Source of the DNA: Juglans regia
Taxonomy: Eukaryota > Streptophyta > Magnoliopsida > Fagales > Juglandaceae
Assembly (NCBI RefSeq): GCF_001411555.2
Contig: NC_049907.1
Location: forward strand, 11,526,622 to 11,590,621
Reading direction: 5' to 3'
DNA length: 64,000 nucleotides
Shown: piece by piece, positions 33,996 to 45,328 of the stretch
Layout of the letters: each line of letters starts with the position of its first letter
How positions within the stretch are numbered: position 1 is the first letter of the stretch
Program-made: the position numbers and the translations under genes
Notes under the pieces: generated by a model
What the model was told of the DNA's origin: nothing
The model's database searches: none
Seen by the model: the letters and a program-made list of their open reading frames with translations, nothing else

Positions 33996-34149
33996 AGGGT
34001 CTTTCAGATCGACGAGTCTCATCCACTACAACAATCTTCCTCTTGCAGTTTGCTCTAAGAGAACCTTTCCCATGGGTCAGGTTGAAGACTGTTCGTCCTA
34101 GGCTGGGCCTTTGGTCTTGATTTCCTCACCTTTCATTCACAAGCTTGTT
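33996..34149 (-). other. Flank of LTR-B, possibly continuing the Tat gag
   Basis: On minus it reads PSLGRTVFNLTHG then KRKIVVVDETRRSERP, which resembles the basic N-terminal part of Tat-type gag. If LTR-B inserted in the Tat gag, this is where the gag should resume. The evidence is weak: short, diverged, and no target duplication because the 5' LTR is truncated. Confidence 0.3.
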
Positions 34150-37100
34150 GGGTTTGGTGAGGGAAAATCCCCTTACACTTGGTGAAAACCAAAACCCTAA
34201 ACGGTTTCCCCAAACCCCAAATGTTTCCTTCAAAATCCTAATTGTAACCAATTGTGTTTTAGTGTTTAATCATTTGATTAAATCACTTACACCAACAATT
34301 AACCACTCAAATTCATGTCATTATATCCTTATTTATTCTTTTATACATTGGTAATTTTATTAGGACAAAAACATTGGATTTGAGTTTGTTAGAAACCCAA
34401 ACCAACCAAAACCCCGTTGAAACCCCAAATGATGGCCCATTCAGTTAAGGCCCATTTAGGTCCAAGAAATTGCACCACCTAGGCAAGGCTTGTGAATGAA
34501 GTTTTCATGCCGCCATGGGTGTCCTTTCACTATCCAAGTCAGCCCTAAATAGTCTTTGGTTGGAAGGCCAAGAGCCGCCTCACCACCTCCCTCTCACTCG
34601 GCAGCAACATGCTTAAAACCATGGGCATTGGCACCTAATTTTGTATTTGGTTTTTGCAAACACCATATTGCCCAAAATGTCACTCTTCTTTGAGTATAGT
34701 TTTTGTTGGTATATTTTGTGTAGTTTTTCATAGTTGTTTGATGAGTGAAAAGTTTGTTTAAGCGTGAAGAGGTTAGTCAGAGTGATTAATTGGATAGTAT
34801 GATTCTTTCATTTTTTGTGGTGTTCTTGGCAAGATTTTGGTCTAATATTTTTATGGTTTATAGTATCATGTTAATATACAAGTTTGATGAATAATCGTTG
34901 CATGTTATATGGTTTTCATGAGAGTTTTGCATAGATCTAAAAAGTTGAGAACTTGGACTATGAAAACATATTTTGTTATGGAAAAGCTTAAGTCTTTCGT
35001 TATGAAAGCATTCTCCAATAGATTTGACATTCACATACGATTCTGTTAGGACAATGATCTACATGTTAGAAGGTAATTTTCAAGATTTATGGTGTTGATC
35101 ATGAAGATATGAATTTGTATGCATGCAAAGGTTCAGATAGGTCTTGTATTTGAGGTTCTCGAATGGATATATGTTTTTATGCAATTTTTACTGAATGATC
35201 TTAGGTTTGATACTTAGATCTGTTTTAGGACTTGTTTGTTAAGCATTTTATGTTGCTTATTGATGATTTAATTTATGAAAAGTTTCGGTTCTATTGGTTT
35301 GATCAAAACCAAACCACATAGCACTCGGTTTTGGTGAATGGGTGCAAACTGATTGTGGTAAGTATGATTTTGTGACGTTTTGTGATTTTGGCTTAATTAT
35401 TCAAAGCATAATAGTTCTTGTCAATGTTTTACAAACATATTGAGAGTATGTTATTGAACTTTTGGAATTCTTGGAGTTGTTTTGAAAAGAGTTAGATTAT
35501 GAACATCAAAGATTGTTCTTGAGGACAAAATACTTGAAGTTTTTGAATATGGTGGAAGTTTCTGTTTTTATAATATAAGTTTTGTTGGTTGTTCAAGTAT
35601 GTTATTTAATCATGGTATGTGTTTTTTTGTATTACATATTTTGGTTTTAGCATGAAAGATAGGGTTTGAAATAATTGCAACAAACATGAAGAGTTCAACA
35701 CTTAGCATTTTTTGGCCTTTGCTTATGTCTTATGGTTGTCTTATTTTTAAAGTTTTTTTATTAGATACTTGGCTTGAGGATAGAATTTATATAAGAAATG
35801 TACATTTTGGTGAGTTGCAGAGTTAAAATGTGAAATCCTTAAGTTAGGGGTAAAATAGTCATTTTCACACATATAGAAGGGTAAAATGGTAATTTTACTT
35901 TAAGCCAATATTTATATGTTTCCTGTTATTTGGCAAGTTTTTTTTTTTTGGCATACTACATGCATTGTAAGTTAGCATCTAACTTTTTGTCAGGATATTG
36001 TATATGTGTGTTGGTAAGAGAACAATTATTCATGTTCTTATGTTCTTATTGTTGTACCGTGCCATGTCATGAAATATTTATCTGTTACACATTATACTAT
36101 GTCATAAAGTGTATATCTATTAGACATTATACTATTTCACAAAATGTATATCTGTTACACATTATACTATGTCACGATATGTTTATCTGTTATATGTTAT
36201 GTCATGTCACGAAAAAACTATTTGTTACATATTACATCATGTATGAAATGTTTATTTGTTTCATGTTATACCATATCATTAATCTCACGTACATGTCAAG
36301 TTACATTATGTTATTCCATTTAAAATCACGTCGTGTATCGAGTACAAAGTGTGTCTCAAAACAGTAATTTCATATCAGTCAAGTCTTTTACGTTTGTCAA
36401 GACCCCTATCCTAATGGATATCCTAATGAAATTTGTGTAAAATTTCCTGAGTTGACAAAGTACCATCAAATGGCTTTGAATAAGACCTAATTAACTAGTC
36501 ACTGGAGCAAAGCCAGGCACTAATGCCAATGGTGCCACCCCTATTTCAAATTCATGTTATATGTACTTGTGAAGGTGCAAATATATGTCACGAGATACAT
36601 ACATTATGTTTTTAATAGTAGGTGCAGATACCTGTGAACTAATATGTATGTTAATGCACTCACAGTTGGTGTAGATACTTGTGATGTGATGCGGTATTGA
36701 TAGGGCACACAGCTCTGAGGGACTTGTCTCGCACCCATAGTTCACGTTTATTAATTAAGTTATTATCGAATAAGATTCTAAGTTCATGTTAAGTTTTAGT
36801 TTCACGTTCAGTTTCAAGTTCACTTATGTTCAGTTTCAGTCATGTTCAGTCTGAGTTCACGTTATTTCATATTCAAGTTTAAGTCATGCTATGTCACGTT
36901 CAGTTTCAAGTTCACTTCAGTTTAGTTCATTTCATGTTAGTCCAAGTCATGCTATTTGTCAAGTCATGTCAAGTTATTCATGTTCACGTTTTGCATTCGT
37001 TCTTTTACTGTTATGCATGCATTTTTAAACTATTAGTTTAATTTGTTTGTTAACTTGCTGAAATTTGTAATCAAATCTCACTTGGTATTAGATCATGTGC

Positions 37101-37583
37101 CAGGATCAAGAGGCACAAAGAAAGATGACCACTTGAAGACAGTCGATTAGACAACAGTGGCATGACGCGGAGCTCACCGCTTTGATGCTCCATTTTATTG
37201 ACAGTATTATGGCATCCTTGACCAAGTTGCACGAGCTACTCGATGGATTAGCCTAGTAATTATCTCAGTTTCTGCATGTACTTAAGAAGATCTGCCTTCA
37301 GCACTATTATGGTTACAGGTCTTTTTGAATTACGCAGTAACTTGAATGTCTATTATCTTCAATTTATGGAACATGTTTTATGTTTGGGATATAACATGTC
37401 TGGTGCATAGTATTGCTTATAGAAAAAAAAAAACATATATCCGCTACAAATAAAACATATTGTTAGATGCATGCTAAATGCGTTGCATCCATAAATGTCA
37501 TGAATGAAGACAAGTAACCTTGTGTTGCATATCTCGACGCTTCAGAGTCTGTCCAATCCCAAGCAAAATCTAGGGGTGTCACA
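34150..37583 (+). repeat. 5' LTR of family 2, copy a (5' truncated)
   Basis: Matches the LTRs at 39234-43390 and 45329-49172 from about 700 bp into them onward (CCCTAAACGGTTTCCCCAAA, GTTTAATCATTTGATTAAAT). It ends GGGGTGTCACA at 37583, followed by a perfect primer-binding site. Contains the ~37-bp tandem block of this family (36040-36300). 3.4 kb remain of roughly 4 kb. Confidence 0.85.
36040..36300. repeat. ~37-bp tandem repeats in family 2 LTR copy a
   Basis: Six to seven units of the form CATGTCACGAAATGTTTATC then TGTTACACATTATACTA, with small differences. Also present in the three other LTRs of the family. Confidence 0.85.
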
Positions 37584-37586
37584 GGG

Positions 37587-37598
37587 TGGTATCAGAGC
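37587..37598 (+). other. Primer-binding site, perfect match
   Basis: TGGTATCAGAGC, the standard plant initiator-Met tRNA complement, three bases after the LTR end. It is the only intact one in the window. Confidence 0.9.
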
Positions 37599-37742
37599 AA
37601 TATTTCTTTGGGTCCACTTGCCCCTAGGGATTGTAGCATATTATAATATTGAAATTTTAGTCTTTCATAGGCATGAATTTCTTGAGTATAGAAGCTAGTC
37701 CATGATTTTGATATGCGTACCATTGTGTTTCAGGAAGTAATA

Positions 37743-38645
37743 CATGATGCGTGGTGGAATACCCATAACCCTAATGGAGATATCAATTAGGAAAATGAGA
37801 ATCCTCCGATGGATGGAGGGCAAGGAATAGTTGATGTTGTACGTGTATTGACTGACATGCTTAGACATTAGCATTAGCAGCAAGTGCATGTCCCTAGACC
37901 CGAAGTTAGAGGTTGTTTGTATGAGAAGTTTCTGCTTCATCATTACCTAAATTTTTCTTGTAATGAAGGGCCCTTAAGGGCAGAGAAGTGGATGACAGAT
38001 CTCGAGAGGGTGTACGCTGGATACCTATCACAAAGGGAAGTTAGAGTTTGGTGGGATACACGAAGGCAACTTCTAGTAAGGGAACTAGGAACCCTAGTCG
38101 CATTGACATGGGGAAAGTTTATGGAAGAGTTTGATAACAACAGATGGCAAGAATTCGCGTCTTTGACTCAGGGTAGTTTGACTGTGGAGCAGTATGCTGC
38201 CAAGTTTATTGCATTGGGGAGGTTTGTACCCCACCTAATTTCTATAGAGAGGATGCGTGCGTAGAAGTCTTAGGGAGGACTTCAGGCTAGGATTCATAGC
38301 CAAGTGGCTTGTTTCATAATAGAGAGTTACCAGGGGTTGGTAAACATGGCCGCAATAGTAAAAGCTGAACAAAGAGGTATAATTGTCCAAATCAATTTTA
38401 AATAGAAAAGGACCATGTTGTTTGCTTTAAGTAGTAGTGCCCAGCAGAAGAGATCTTTTTCCAGCCCAACAAAAGAAAAGGGATTACCAACAGGAAGACA
38501 TACAATATCTTCAACCTGCAGCGCCTAAAGTGTGTAAAGCATCATGCTGGAGAATGTCGTTACAGATATGGAAAGCCCGGACACCTAATCAAAGAATGTC
38601 CCAACGCTGCACAAAGTAGTGGAGTTGGTTTCAACATTGATAACA
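37743..38645 (+). pseudogene. Ty3/gypsy gag (family 2)
   Basis: Starts at about 37743 (ATGATGCGTGGTGG), after a TTGTGTTTCAG that looks like a splice acceptor. The best block (37884-38264) reads GPLRAEKWMTDLERVYAGY, LGTLVALTWGKFMEEFDN, FASLTQGSLTVEQYAAKF, the Retrotrans_gag core. After stops and shifts comes a zinc knuckle near 38560-38605: CRYRYGKPGHLIKEC, where the second Cys is Tyr. The protein would form capsid and package RNA. A TAG at about 38262 and later frame changes break it. Confidence 0.88.
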
Positions 38646-38794
38646 AACTAAGGCCCCACATCCTAGTGCTCGCTTATGCTGTAAACCTAGGTGATATTGC
38701 TACTAACGCAATAGAGATAGAGGAAGCTTGCATTGTCACTTGTATTTTCTAATATTTTTAGGCATTTATTTTAGTATGGATGATTGGATCGGTA

Positions 38795-39233
38795 TTAATA
38801 GTTGTATCTCCTTATATTATTTTCAGGAAACGTCAACATGTTGAGGTTCACGGCTTGCTCACTATTCAATTCAGTCATTTGTGTCTACAATGTTTGCACA
38901 GATTTTTAGTTTGCGGAATGAACTATTACTTGGAAAGGTTGTATTCATGATTCCTGACATGAATACATTGGCTTGTCCTCGTTTAGTTAAGGACTATCTC
39001 GTGGAGTTAGAAGGAAGGATGTTGAAGGCCGACTTTGACTTATTAGTGGTCAGTCAAATGGAATTCGACCTAATCATGAGAATGGATTGGTTATTCAAGC
39101 ATTATTCTAAGAAAGACTGTCAAAAGCGAGAAGTTGTGTTTGAACCCCCAAGTGAAGATGAGATGACTTACATAGGAGCATCGGTTATGGCCACCCCTCT
39201 AGTCATTTCGGCTTTGCAGGCTAGGAAATACAT
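38795..39233 (+). pseudogene. Ty3/gypsy aspartic protease (family 2), active site eroded
   Basis: Active-site region near 38855-38885: LF, then Asn in place of Asp, Ser, and a deletion before HSFVSTMFAQIF-like sequence, so the DSGATHSF box is lost. The rest is open from 38881 (148 codons in all): LVKDYLVELEGRMLKADFDL, EFDLIMRMDWLFKHYSKKDC, VVFEPPSEDEMTY, then SALQARKYI at the PR-RT linker. Coding homology stops at 39233, where an LTR begins, so RT does not follow here. Confidence 0.85.
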
Positions 39234-40171
39234 TATAACAACTTGCCAGAAATTCAATGGAGGAATTTCTTTAGGCTTTGAACCTCGTGAAAATCTAAAA
39301 GTTTTCAGAATGAACTCAATTATATAAGTTTTAGTGTGTCAGCATAGTTAGTGTTACCACTCACTCTGGTGCCAGAAACATGATTTTATTTATTTGAAGT
39401 ACCTAGAAGTGTCAGAATAAGATAAGACATGCGCCATTAGACTCAAAGGAATATTTAAGATTTTACGGTGCAATAAAATAGCTTTTGATTTTCGGACCAA
39501 ACGCTTGTTTGAAAATGCGTTTTGATTATTCCGAGATACTTCAGAGTTGAATTTTGATAAATAATCTACACTACGGGGTTAGTATCTTTATTTAGGGTTT
39601 TTTTGGTGCGAAGTTTATTTTACATTTTATCGGAGTAAATAGTAGCGTCGATAGTAGGACTTGCAGCAGTATTTTCAAAACCATAGTGTAGAATGTGCAA
39701 TTTAGGTTAGAAAAGTTTTATTTGGATACTTGGCACCAAGAAGAACCATGAGATGAAAATGTGAAGGAAATAAAGCTTTGTGATCATGCCACCTAAGCAA
39801 AGCCTTATTCTATCCAACCATCCAATTTGTGCCAAACCAAAGAGGATTTCAACCCTAGAGAAACCCTAAACACTTAGAATCCAATTAAAACCCCAAAAAC
39901 TTAGTTGAAACCGAAACTCGAAATGGTTTCCCCAACACCAAAGTTTGCCTCCAAACCCTAAATGGACCCGATTTTAGCTTAGTGTTTAATCACTTGATTA
40001 AATCACTTCTATATGGTATTGACAACTCAAATTCATGTTATGACATAATTATTTATTCTTTTAAAACTTGAAAATTTTATTGGAAATAGAAAAATTAGAT
40101 TTAGACTTGATAGCAACCCAAACCGCAACCAAACCCTATTGTAACCCCAAATGGAAGCCCACTCGGTTAAG

Positions 40172-40565
40172 TAGGGGTGGGTTCGACTCCTATGGAGTTG
40201 AAATGGCCAATTCTGACATTCGACTCCAACTAGGGTCGGAAGCCAAGTTGAGCTCTGGCTCTGACACCGGTAAGAAGCGAATTTCGACTTCAATGGAGAT
40301 TAATAAGAACAGTAGCAACCAAGCTAATCGAGCCTCACTTATTTGTGTTGTAATATTAAATATATTAAGTATATCTCACAGACTCGGAGTCAGAGTCGGA
40401 GTTGGAATCAGTAGTCTGGAGTCTTGTTCAAATCCAAACTCTGACTCCAACTTCGACGATGTTTACCCTCCAACCCCGAACTCCAACTTTTCCAACTCTG
40501 ACAGAGGAGGAATTAGAGCGGGTGTCGACAGGATTCGGAGTCGTCAGAGTTTTTGCCCACCCCTA
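40172..40565. mobile_element. hAT-like MITE (394 bp) in family 2 LTR
   Basis: Ends TAGGGGTGGG and CCCACCCCTA are perfect 10-bp inverted repeats. Flanks CGGTTAAG (40164-40171) and TTGTTAAG (40566-40573) form an imperfect 8-bp target duplication, the hAT length. The homologous LTRs at about 34450 and 46290 lack it and read straight through GTTAAGGCCCA or ATTAAGGCCCA, giving two empty sites. The interior is rich in GGAGTCGGAG/CTCCGACTCC words. No transposase. Confidence 0.9.
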
Positions 40566-42289
40566 TTGTTAAGGCCCACGAAATTGAACCACCAAGGCAA
40601 GACTTGTGGAGGAGTTCTCCGCCCTGCCATGGCAGCCCTTTGATTGCCTAAGTCAGCCCCGAATAGTGGTTGATGGGAAGGCCAAAAGCCACCTCACCAC
40701 CACCCTTCACAAGGAAGCTTCCTTGGCAGTAGCACATGGTATTACCCACAGTTTTGGCTAACACCCCATCCGTCAAAGTTCCTTTCCCACACCTCCTATC
40801 ACCCCTCCATATGTTCAAGAGTCATCTAGGTTCATTCCCCTTACATTTGGGCACTTCTCAAACCTTTTCTTGGAGAGAGAACCAGGGAAGCTCTCGGATA
40901 GTTTTTCTGGCTTATATTGTTCCAAATTTTTTAAGCTATTATACGCTTTTACCCATGAATTATCCTTCATATAAGTTTTGCCTCTTTGAGTCTAGTTTAT
41001 GCTGGTATCTTTTATGTTGATTTTAGTGGTCATTTGATTAGACAAAAATTGTTTTAAGCATGGAAAGGCCAATATCGACGATAAACTTGACAGTGTATGA
41101 TGTTTTGATGATTTTGACCAAGTTATTGGCAAGCTCTTGGTCTAAGATTTTATGAAGTATAGATAACAAGCCTATATGGAATTTTGATGAGGACTCTTTG
41201 CATGTTAATTCCTTTTGATGAAATACTTACTTAGATACAAAAGTTAAAAATTGGAAGGAGTAAAACAGTTTCTGGTTTATGTAATTTTGAATCTTTTGAT
41301 CAGAAAACATGATCCAATGGCTTTGATATTGATATATGATGAACCTAAGACTTTGCTTTACATGTTAGGATATTAGTTTAAGGATTTTTGGTTTTGGTTT
41401 GAATGATATGATTTTTTATACATGAGAAGGTTTGGTTAGGTGATAGATTTGAGGTTTTTGGATAGATCTATGTTTTGGTTTAATTTTGGGCATGTGATCT
41501 TGGGTCTAATGCTTGAATCTATTCAAGAAAATCATTTTTAACCATATGATGTTGTTGCTTGGTGAGTTATTTCATGCTATTTTTAGGATCAAAGTGTTTG
41601 ATCAAAACCAAACAATAAAGGAATCGGTTTTGGTGAAAGTGTTGAAGCTGAAAGCTTTGTACTGGCTTGTTGTGGTTTTGCTTGATGATTCAAAGCATGA
41701 TATTTCTTAGGAGTACGTTACGAATATATTTGAATTATGTTTTAAAAAGGGACAAAACCTTGAGGATCAAAGGTTGTGTTTTTAGTTGAAAAGTTTGGAA
41801 CATTTTATTAAAAAGATTTGTGATTTTATGAAGTGGATTTTGTTGGTTGATTTAGTATGCTATTTGGACATAGGATATGATTTTATCTCTTGCAATATTT
41901 TGCTTTAAGCATGAGAAATTAGGTTTGATAAAATTGCAACAAAGATCAAGAAAAATGGCCTATGTGTGTTTTGGCCTTGATGAGTTTGTTATGGTTGTGT
42001 TACATTTTAAAGTTTATAATTAGATATTTAGATTTATGACAAAATTTACATTATGGTGAGTTTTGGAGTTAAGATGTAAATTCTTTAAGTTATGGGTAAA
42101 ATGATTATTTTTCCACATGTAAAGGGGTAAAATCATCATTTTACTCTAAGATGGTATTTTCACATTTCTAAACTATTAGTAATTAAGTTCCTAACGTTTA
42201 GAAATCTTTACTTACATTTTCTCGTGTTTCACGTATTTTACTCCGTAACGCGACGGTCACAGTAAGTTTGTTTCTATGTTCTTGTATAG

Positions 42290-42500
42290 GTCAATATATG
42301 TCATGTCACTACATATATGTCTGTTACACACTTTACTATATCACGAAATATATATCTATTATACATTATATTATGTCACAAAATGTTTATATGTTACATG
42401 TTATGCCATGTCATGAAATGTTCATCTGTTACATGTTACTGCATGTCAAGAAATATTCATTTGTTTCACGTTATGCCATATCTTTCATTTTACGTACATG
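42290..42500. repeat. ~37-bp tandem repeats in family 2 LTR copy b
   Basis: About five units of ATGTCATGAAATGTTCATC then TGTTACATGTTA with small differences; same position in the LTR as the block at 36040-36300. Confidence 0.85.
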
Positions 42501-42636
42501 TTATGTTACGTTATGTTAGGTCATTTGTCCTTTGATTTCGTGTAACTTCATATCTCGAGTACAAAGTGTCTCTCGAAAACATATTTTCATGTTACATCAT
42601 GTATCGAGTATCTTCATTGATAATTCACGCAAGGTA

Positions 42637-42985
42637 CTTCTAGAGTAATCATTCTGAGTGCTCGAATACCTCTACTTAAATGAACGTGACATAATCATTC
42701 TGATTGTCAGAGTATTATTTGGTACTCCTGGTGTAATCATTCTGATTGTTAGAGTATTTCATTTCAAATACTTTGAATATAATCAATTTGATTGTTAGGG
42801 TTTCTCATTTAAAATACTCTTGGCATAATCATTCTGATTGTTAGGGTATATTTTTAAAAATATTTCTGATGTAATCATTCTGATTGTTAGGATTTTTCAT
42901 TTAAAATACTCTTAGTGTAATCATTTTGATTGTTAGGGTATCTCATTCAAAATACTCATGGTGTAATCATTCTTATTGTCGAGTT
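42637..42985. repeat. Eight-unit ~45-bp tandem array, private to LTR copy b
   Basis: Eight occurrences of a (G/A)TAATCATTCTGATTGTTAG core, spaced by about 40-52 bp, alternating with CATTTAAAATACTCTTGGTG-like linkers. Not seen in the other three LTRs of the family. Confidence 0.9.
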
Positions 42986-43390
42986 CATGTTTAGTTTCAC
43001 ACTTGGTTCACATTTAGTGTCAGTTCAGTTCATGTTCAGTTTCAGTTTCAGTTTAGTTCACATTTAGGTCAAGTTCAGTTGAAGTTCAACACATGTTCAG
43101 TTTCACGTTCAACTTTATGTTATGTTTATTCCACGTGAGTTCAGTTCATGTCAATTGAAGTCATGTCAGTATATGTCATGCTATTTTTCAAGTCACATCA
43201 AGTTTACTCATGTTCACATTATGCATTCATGCATTTACTGTCATGCATGCATCTTTAAACTATCAATTTAAGTTGTTTGTTAAATTGATAGGAGGCACAC
43301 CAAAGGTTGATCGATAGGAGGCACACAAGGTTGCATGTCCCAATCCTTCAGATGTCCGTCCGATCCCAAGCAGAATTTGGGGGTATCACA

Positions 43391-43483
43391 CCCATGGAGG
43401 AAGGTGCCTCAGCATTTCTATTAATGATTGTGGATTTGGATCTATTGGATGGTGCCTCAGCGTCACAAGTATCCGTTACTAAG
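43391..43483 (+). other. Short unassigned joint between LTR and RT
   Basis: 93 bp with an open frame (ITPMEEGASAFLLM) that I cannot match to gypsy pol. GGTGCCTCAGC occurs twice (about 43404 and 43452), a direct repeat that may mark a repair junction. Confidence 0.4.
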
Positions 43484-44440
43484 GATCAACGATTTACTGG
43501 ATCAACTGTAAGGAGAAGCAGTGTTTTCAAAGATCAATCTACGATCTTGATTTCATCAGCTGAAAGTCAAGGAACAGGATTTGCCAAAAGCTGCCTTTAG
43601 GACAAGGTACGACCACTATGCATTTTTGGTGATGCTGAACAAAATATTTTGACCTTATCTGGATAGTTTTGTTGTCGTATTCATTGATGACATCCTAATA
43701 TACTCTAAGAATGAAGATGAGTGCAAAAATCATCTTAACTATACTTAAGGACCAAGAGCGGTATGCCAAGCTCAGTAAGTGCGAGTTTTGGCTTCGCAAA
43801 GTTAAGTTTCTAGGCCACGTGATTTCTAGTGGAGGAGTAGCAATAGGCCCCGCCAAGATTGAAGTAGTGACGAACTAGCAAAGACCAACCATTGTACACG
43901 AGATTCACAGTTTCTTAGGACTGGCTAGTTTTTATAGGAGATACGTGGAAAGATTCTCCAGTTTTTATGGACCACTTACTGCCTTAACCAAGAAGAATGT
44001 GAAGTTTGTTTTGAGTAATAAATGCAAGGTGGGTTTTCTTAAGTTGAAAAAAAGACTTATAACAACACCGATACTTACATTACCAAAGCCTCTTAAGCCT
44101 TTTGCAGTATATAATGACGCATCCAAAGCAAGACTCGGGTGTGTGTTGATGCAAGAAGGGAAAGAAGTCACCTATGCTCCACATCAATTGAAGGATTATG
44201 AGCAGAATTATGCTACACACGGCTTGGAGTTAGCTGTAGTGGTTTCTGCTATTAAGATTTGGAGACACTATTTGTTCGGTGAAAAGTGTGAAGTCTTTAT
44301 GAATCCCAAAAGCCTCCAGTACATTTTTTAGCAAAAGAACCTTAATATGAGGCAGAGGAGATGGTTGGAACTGATTAGTGACTATCAATGCAACATCAAG
44401 TAGCACCTAGGAAGGCCAACATGGTAGCTAATGCTTTGAG
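43484..44440 (+). pseudogene. Ty3/gypsy RT and RNase H (family 2), 5' truncated
   Basis: RT starts mid-domain with RRSSVFKDQ-like sequence (the QGSSVFSKIDLR position), continues through [16 protein letters not shown] in a shifted frame, and reaches the catalytic [13 protein letters not shown] (about 43670-43705), FWLRKVKFLGHVIS and SFLGLASFYRRY. The MPFGLTNAP stretch is deleted. RNase H (43945-44331) is open: VGFLKLKKRLITTPIL, PFAVYNDASKARLGCVLMQE (Asp) and THGLELAVVVSAIKIWRHYL (Glu), CEVFMNPKSLQYIF, then a TAG; MRQRRWLELISDYQCNIK follows. The upstream half of RT and all of gag-PR are missing from this block. Confidence 0.88.
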
Positions 44441-44790
44441 TTGCAAGAGCAGAACGGGAACCGTAGTCAGGAAGTTGTTTTGACGACAATTCAAGAGTCC
44501 TTTCCATTGGATTGGGAAGAACTAAAAAGCCGTCAAAAGGAAGACAACAAACTTGTGGAAGTCATCAGAAAAGTAAAGAAGTCGGAAGGGCCAAAGACTT
44601 TAGTATCAAAGGGGAAGAGACTCTGTATTACTTGGGCCAAACAGTTATCCCAGCAGATTAAGAGCTAAAGGATATGGTGTTAAAGGAGGCTCAAAACACT
44701 GCTTACACAACCCATCTTTGTAGTATGAAGATGTACTAGGATTTGAAGTAGCATTTCTCATGGGAAGGAATGAAGAAGGAGGTGGTAGAA
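44441..44790 (+). pseudogene. Integrase finger remnant (family 2, block b)
   Basis: RSQEVVLTTIQESFPLDWEE, LVEVIRKVKKSEGPK lead into a decayed HHCC finger (VLKEAQNTAYTTHLCSMKMY-like, WEGMKKEVV) and stop at about 44790. The same order is better preserved on minus at 55765-56235. The integrase core and chromodomain are deleted, and the accessory ORF is joined directly. Confidence 0.8.
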
Positions 44791-45246
44791 AATGGAAAGC
44801 CTAGAGTACAATCGCACCCACGTGATGGATATAGATAGGAATGGGATAGGTTATGAGAGGAAGGTGTTGCCTCATGAGGAATGTTACCCATCTTTTAACC
44901 CAAACACTTGGATGGCTCGGGATAGTTTTAGAGCAAGGATGTCACGTGACAAAGTCGAGTCCAACAAAGCAGCTAAGGAGCGCACCATAACTATCAATCT
45001 TGAGCTGAGACTTCAGGATCATCGATGTCGTCTACTCATTGAGGACGACTGCTCGTGGTGGGTCATGTACCCGATAGCGACGTCGAGGTGGTTGAGCAAC
45101 ACCTTGGCCTAGAGCATTTTGGTATCGTAGCTTATGATTATGAGGATGACTCATACTACTACTTACCTCAGGATAGTGTGCCTATGGATATCGACTCACC
45201 CCCACCTGCATCGACTAGCAATCATATGTCCAGTGACGGACAGTAG
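44791..45246 (+). pseudogene. Family 2 accessory ORF, copy b (5' truncated)
   Basis: Starts inside the ORF: MESLEYNRTHVMDIDRNGIG, YERKVLPHEECYPSFNP, NTWMARDSFRARMS. A frame change near 45050 leads to the acidic C-terminus VPDSDVEVVEQHLG, YDYEDDSYYYLPQDS and VPMDIDSPPPAST, ending SSDGQ-stop at 45246. No known domain is recognised. The N-terminal coiled-coil part is absent because the deletion that removed the integrase core also took it. The purine tract and LTR follow within 85 bp. Two other copies lie at 49917-50505 and 54710-55345. Confidence 0.7.
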
Positions 45247-45307
45247 GCTTGGTAAACAACACCTTCTCCTTTGTATTGTAGTACAAGTGTAGATTTAGAA
45301 GATGAAA

Positions 45308-45328
45308 CTTTTTTTTAGGAGAAAAGGA
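45308..45328 (+). other. Polypurine/polypyrimidine tract before LTR copy c
   Basis: T-run then AGGAGAAAAGGA immediately before the LTR TG. Expected plus-strand priming site. Confidence 0.7.

Larger units (their letters stand above)
39234..43390 (+). repeat. LTR of family 2, copy b
   Basis: Starts TATAACAACTTGCCAGAAAT, parallel to TGTAACAGGCAGCTAGAAAT at 45329, with TG changed to TA, and ends GGGGGTATCACA at 43390. About 3.76 kb without the MITE inserted at 40172. Contains the ~37-bp family block (42290-42500) and a private 8-unit array (42637-42985). It lies between gag-PR and RT of the same family, so it is not the LTR of a simple element. Confidence 0.85.

Noticed and set aside
36557..36745. 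Short Cys/His-containing frame on minus
   Set aside because: Inside a family 2 LTR, not conserved in the other three LTRs.
40068..40643. 191-codon frame rich in Ser and Asn
   Set aside because: Crosses both ends of a MITE inserted in an LTR, so the frame is accidental.
42637..42985. CRISPR-like array
   Set aside because: Linkers are themselves related, unit spacing varies, the host is a plant LTR and no cas genes exist; it is a tandem repeat.
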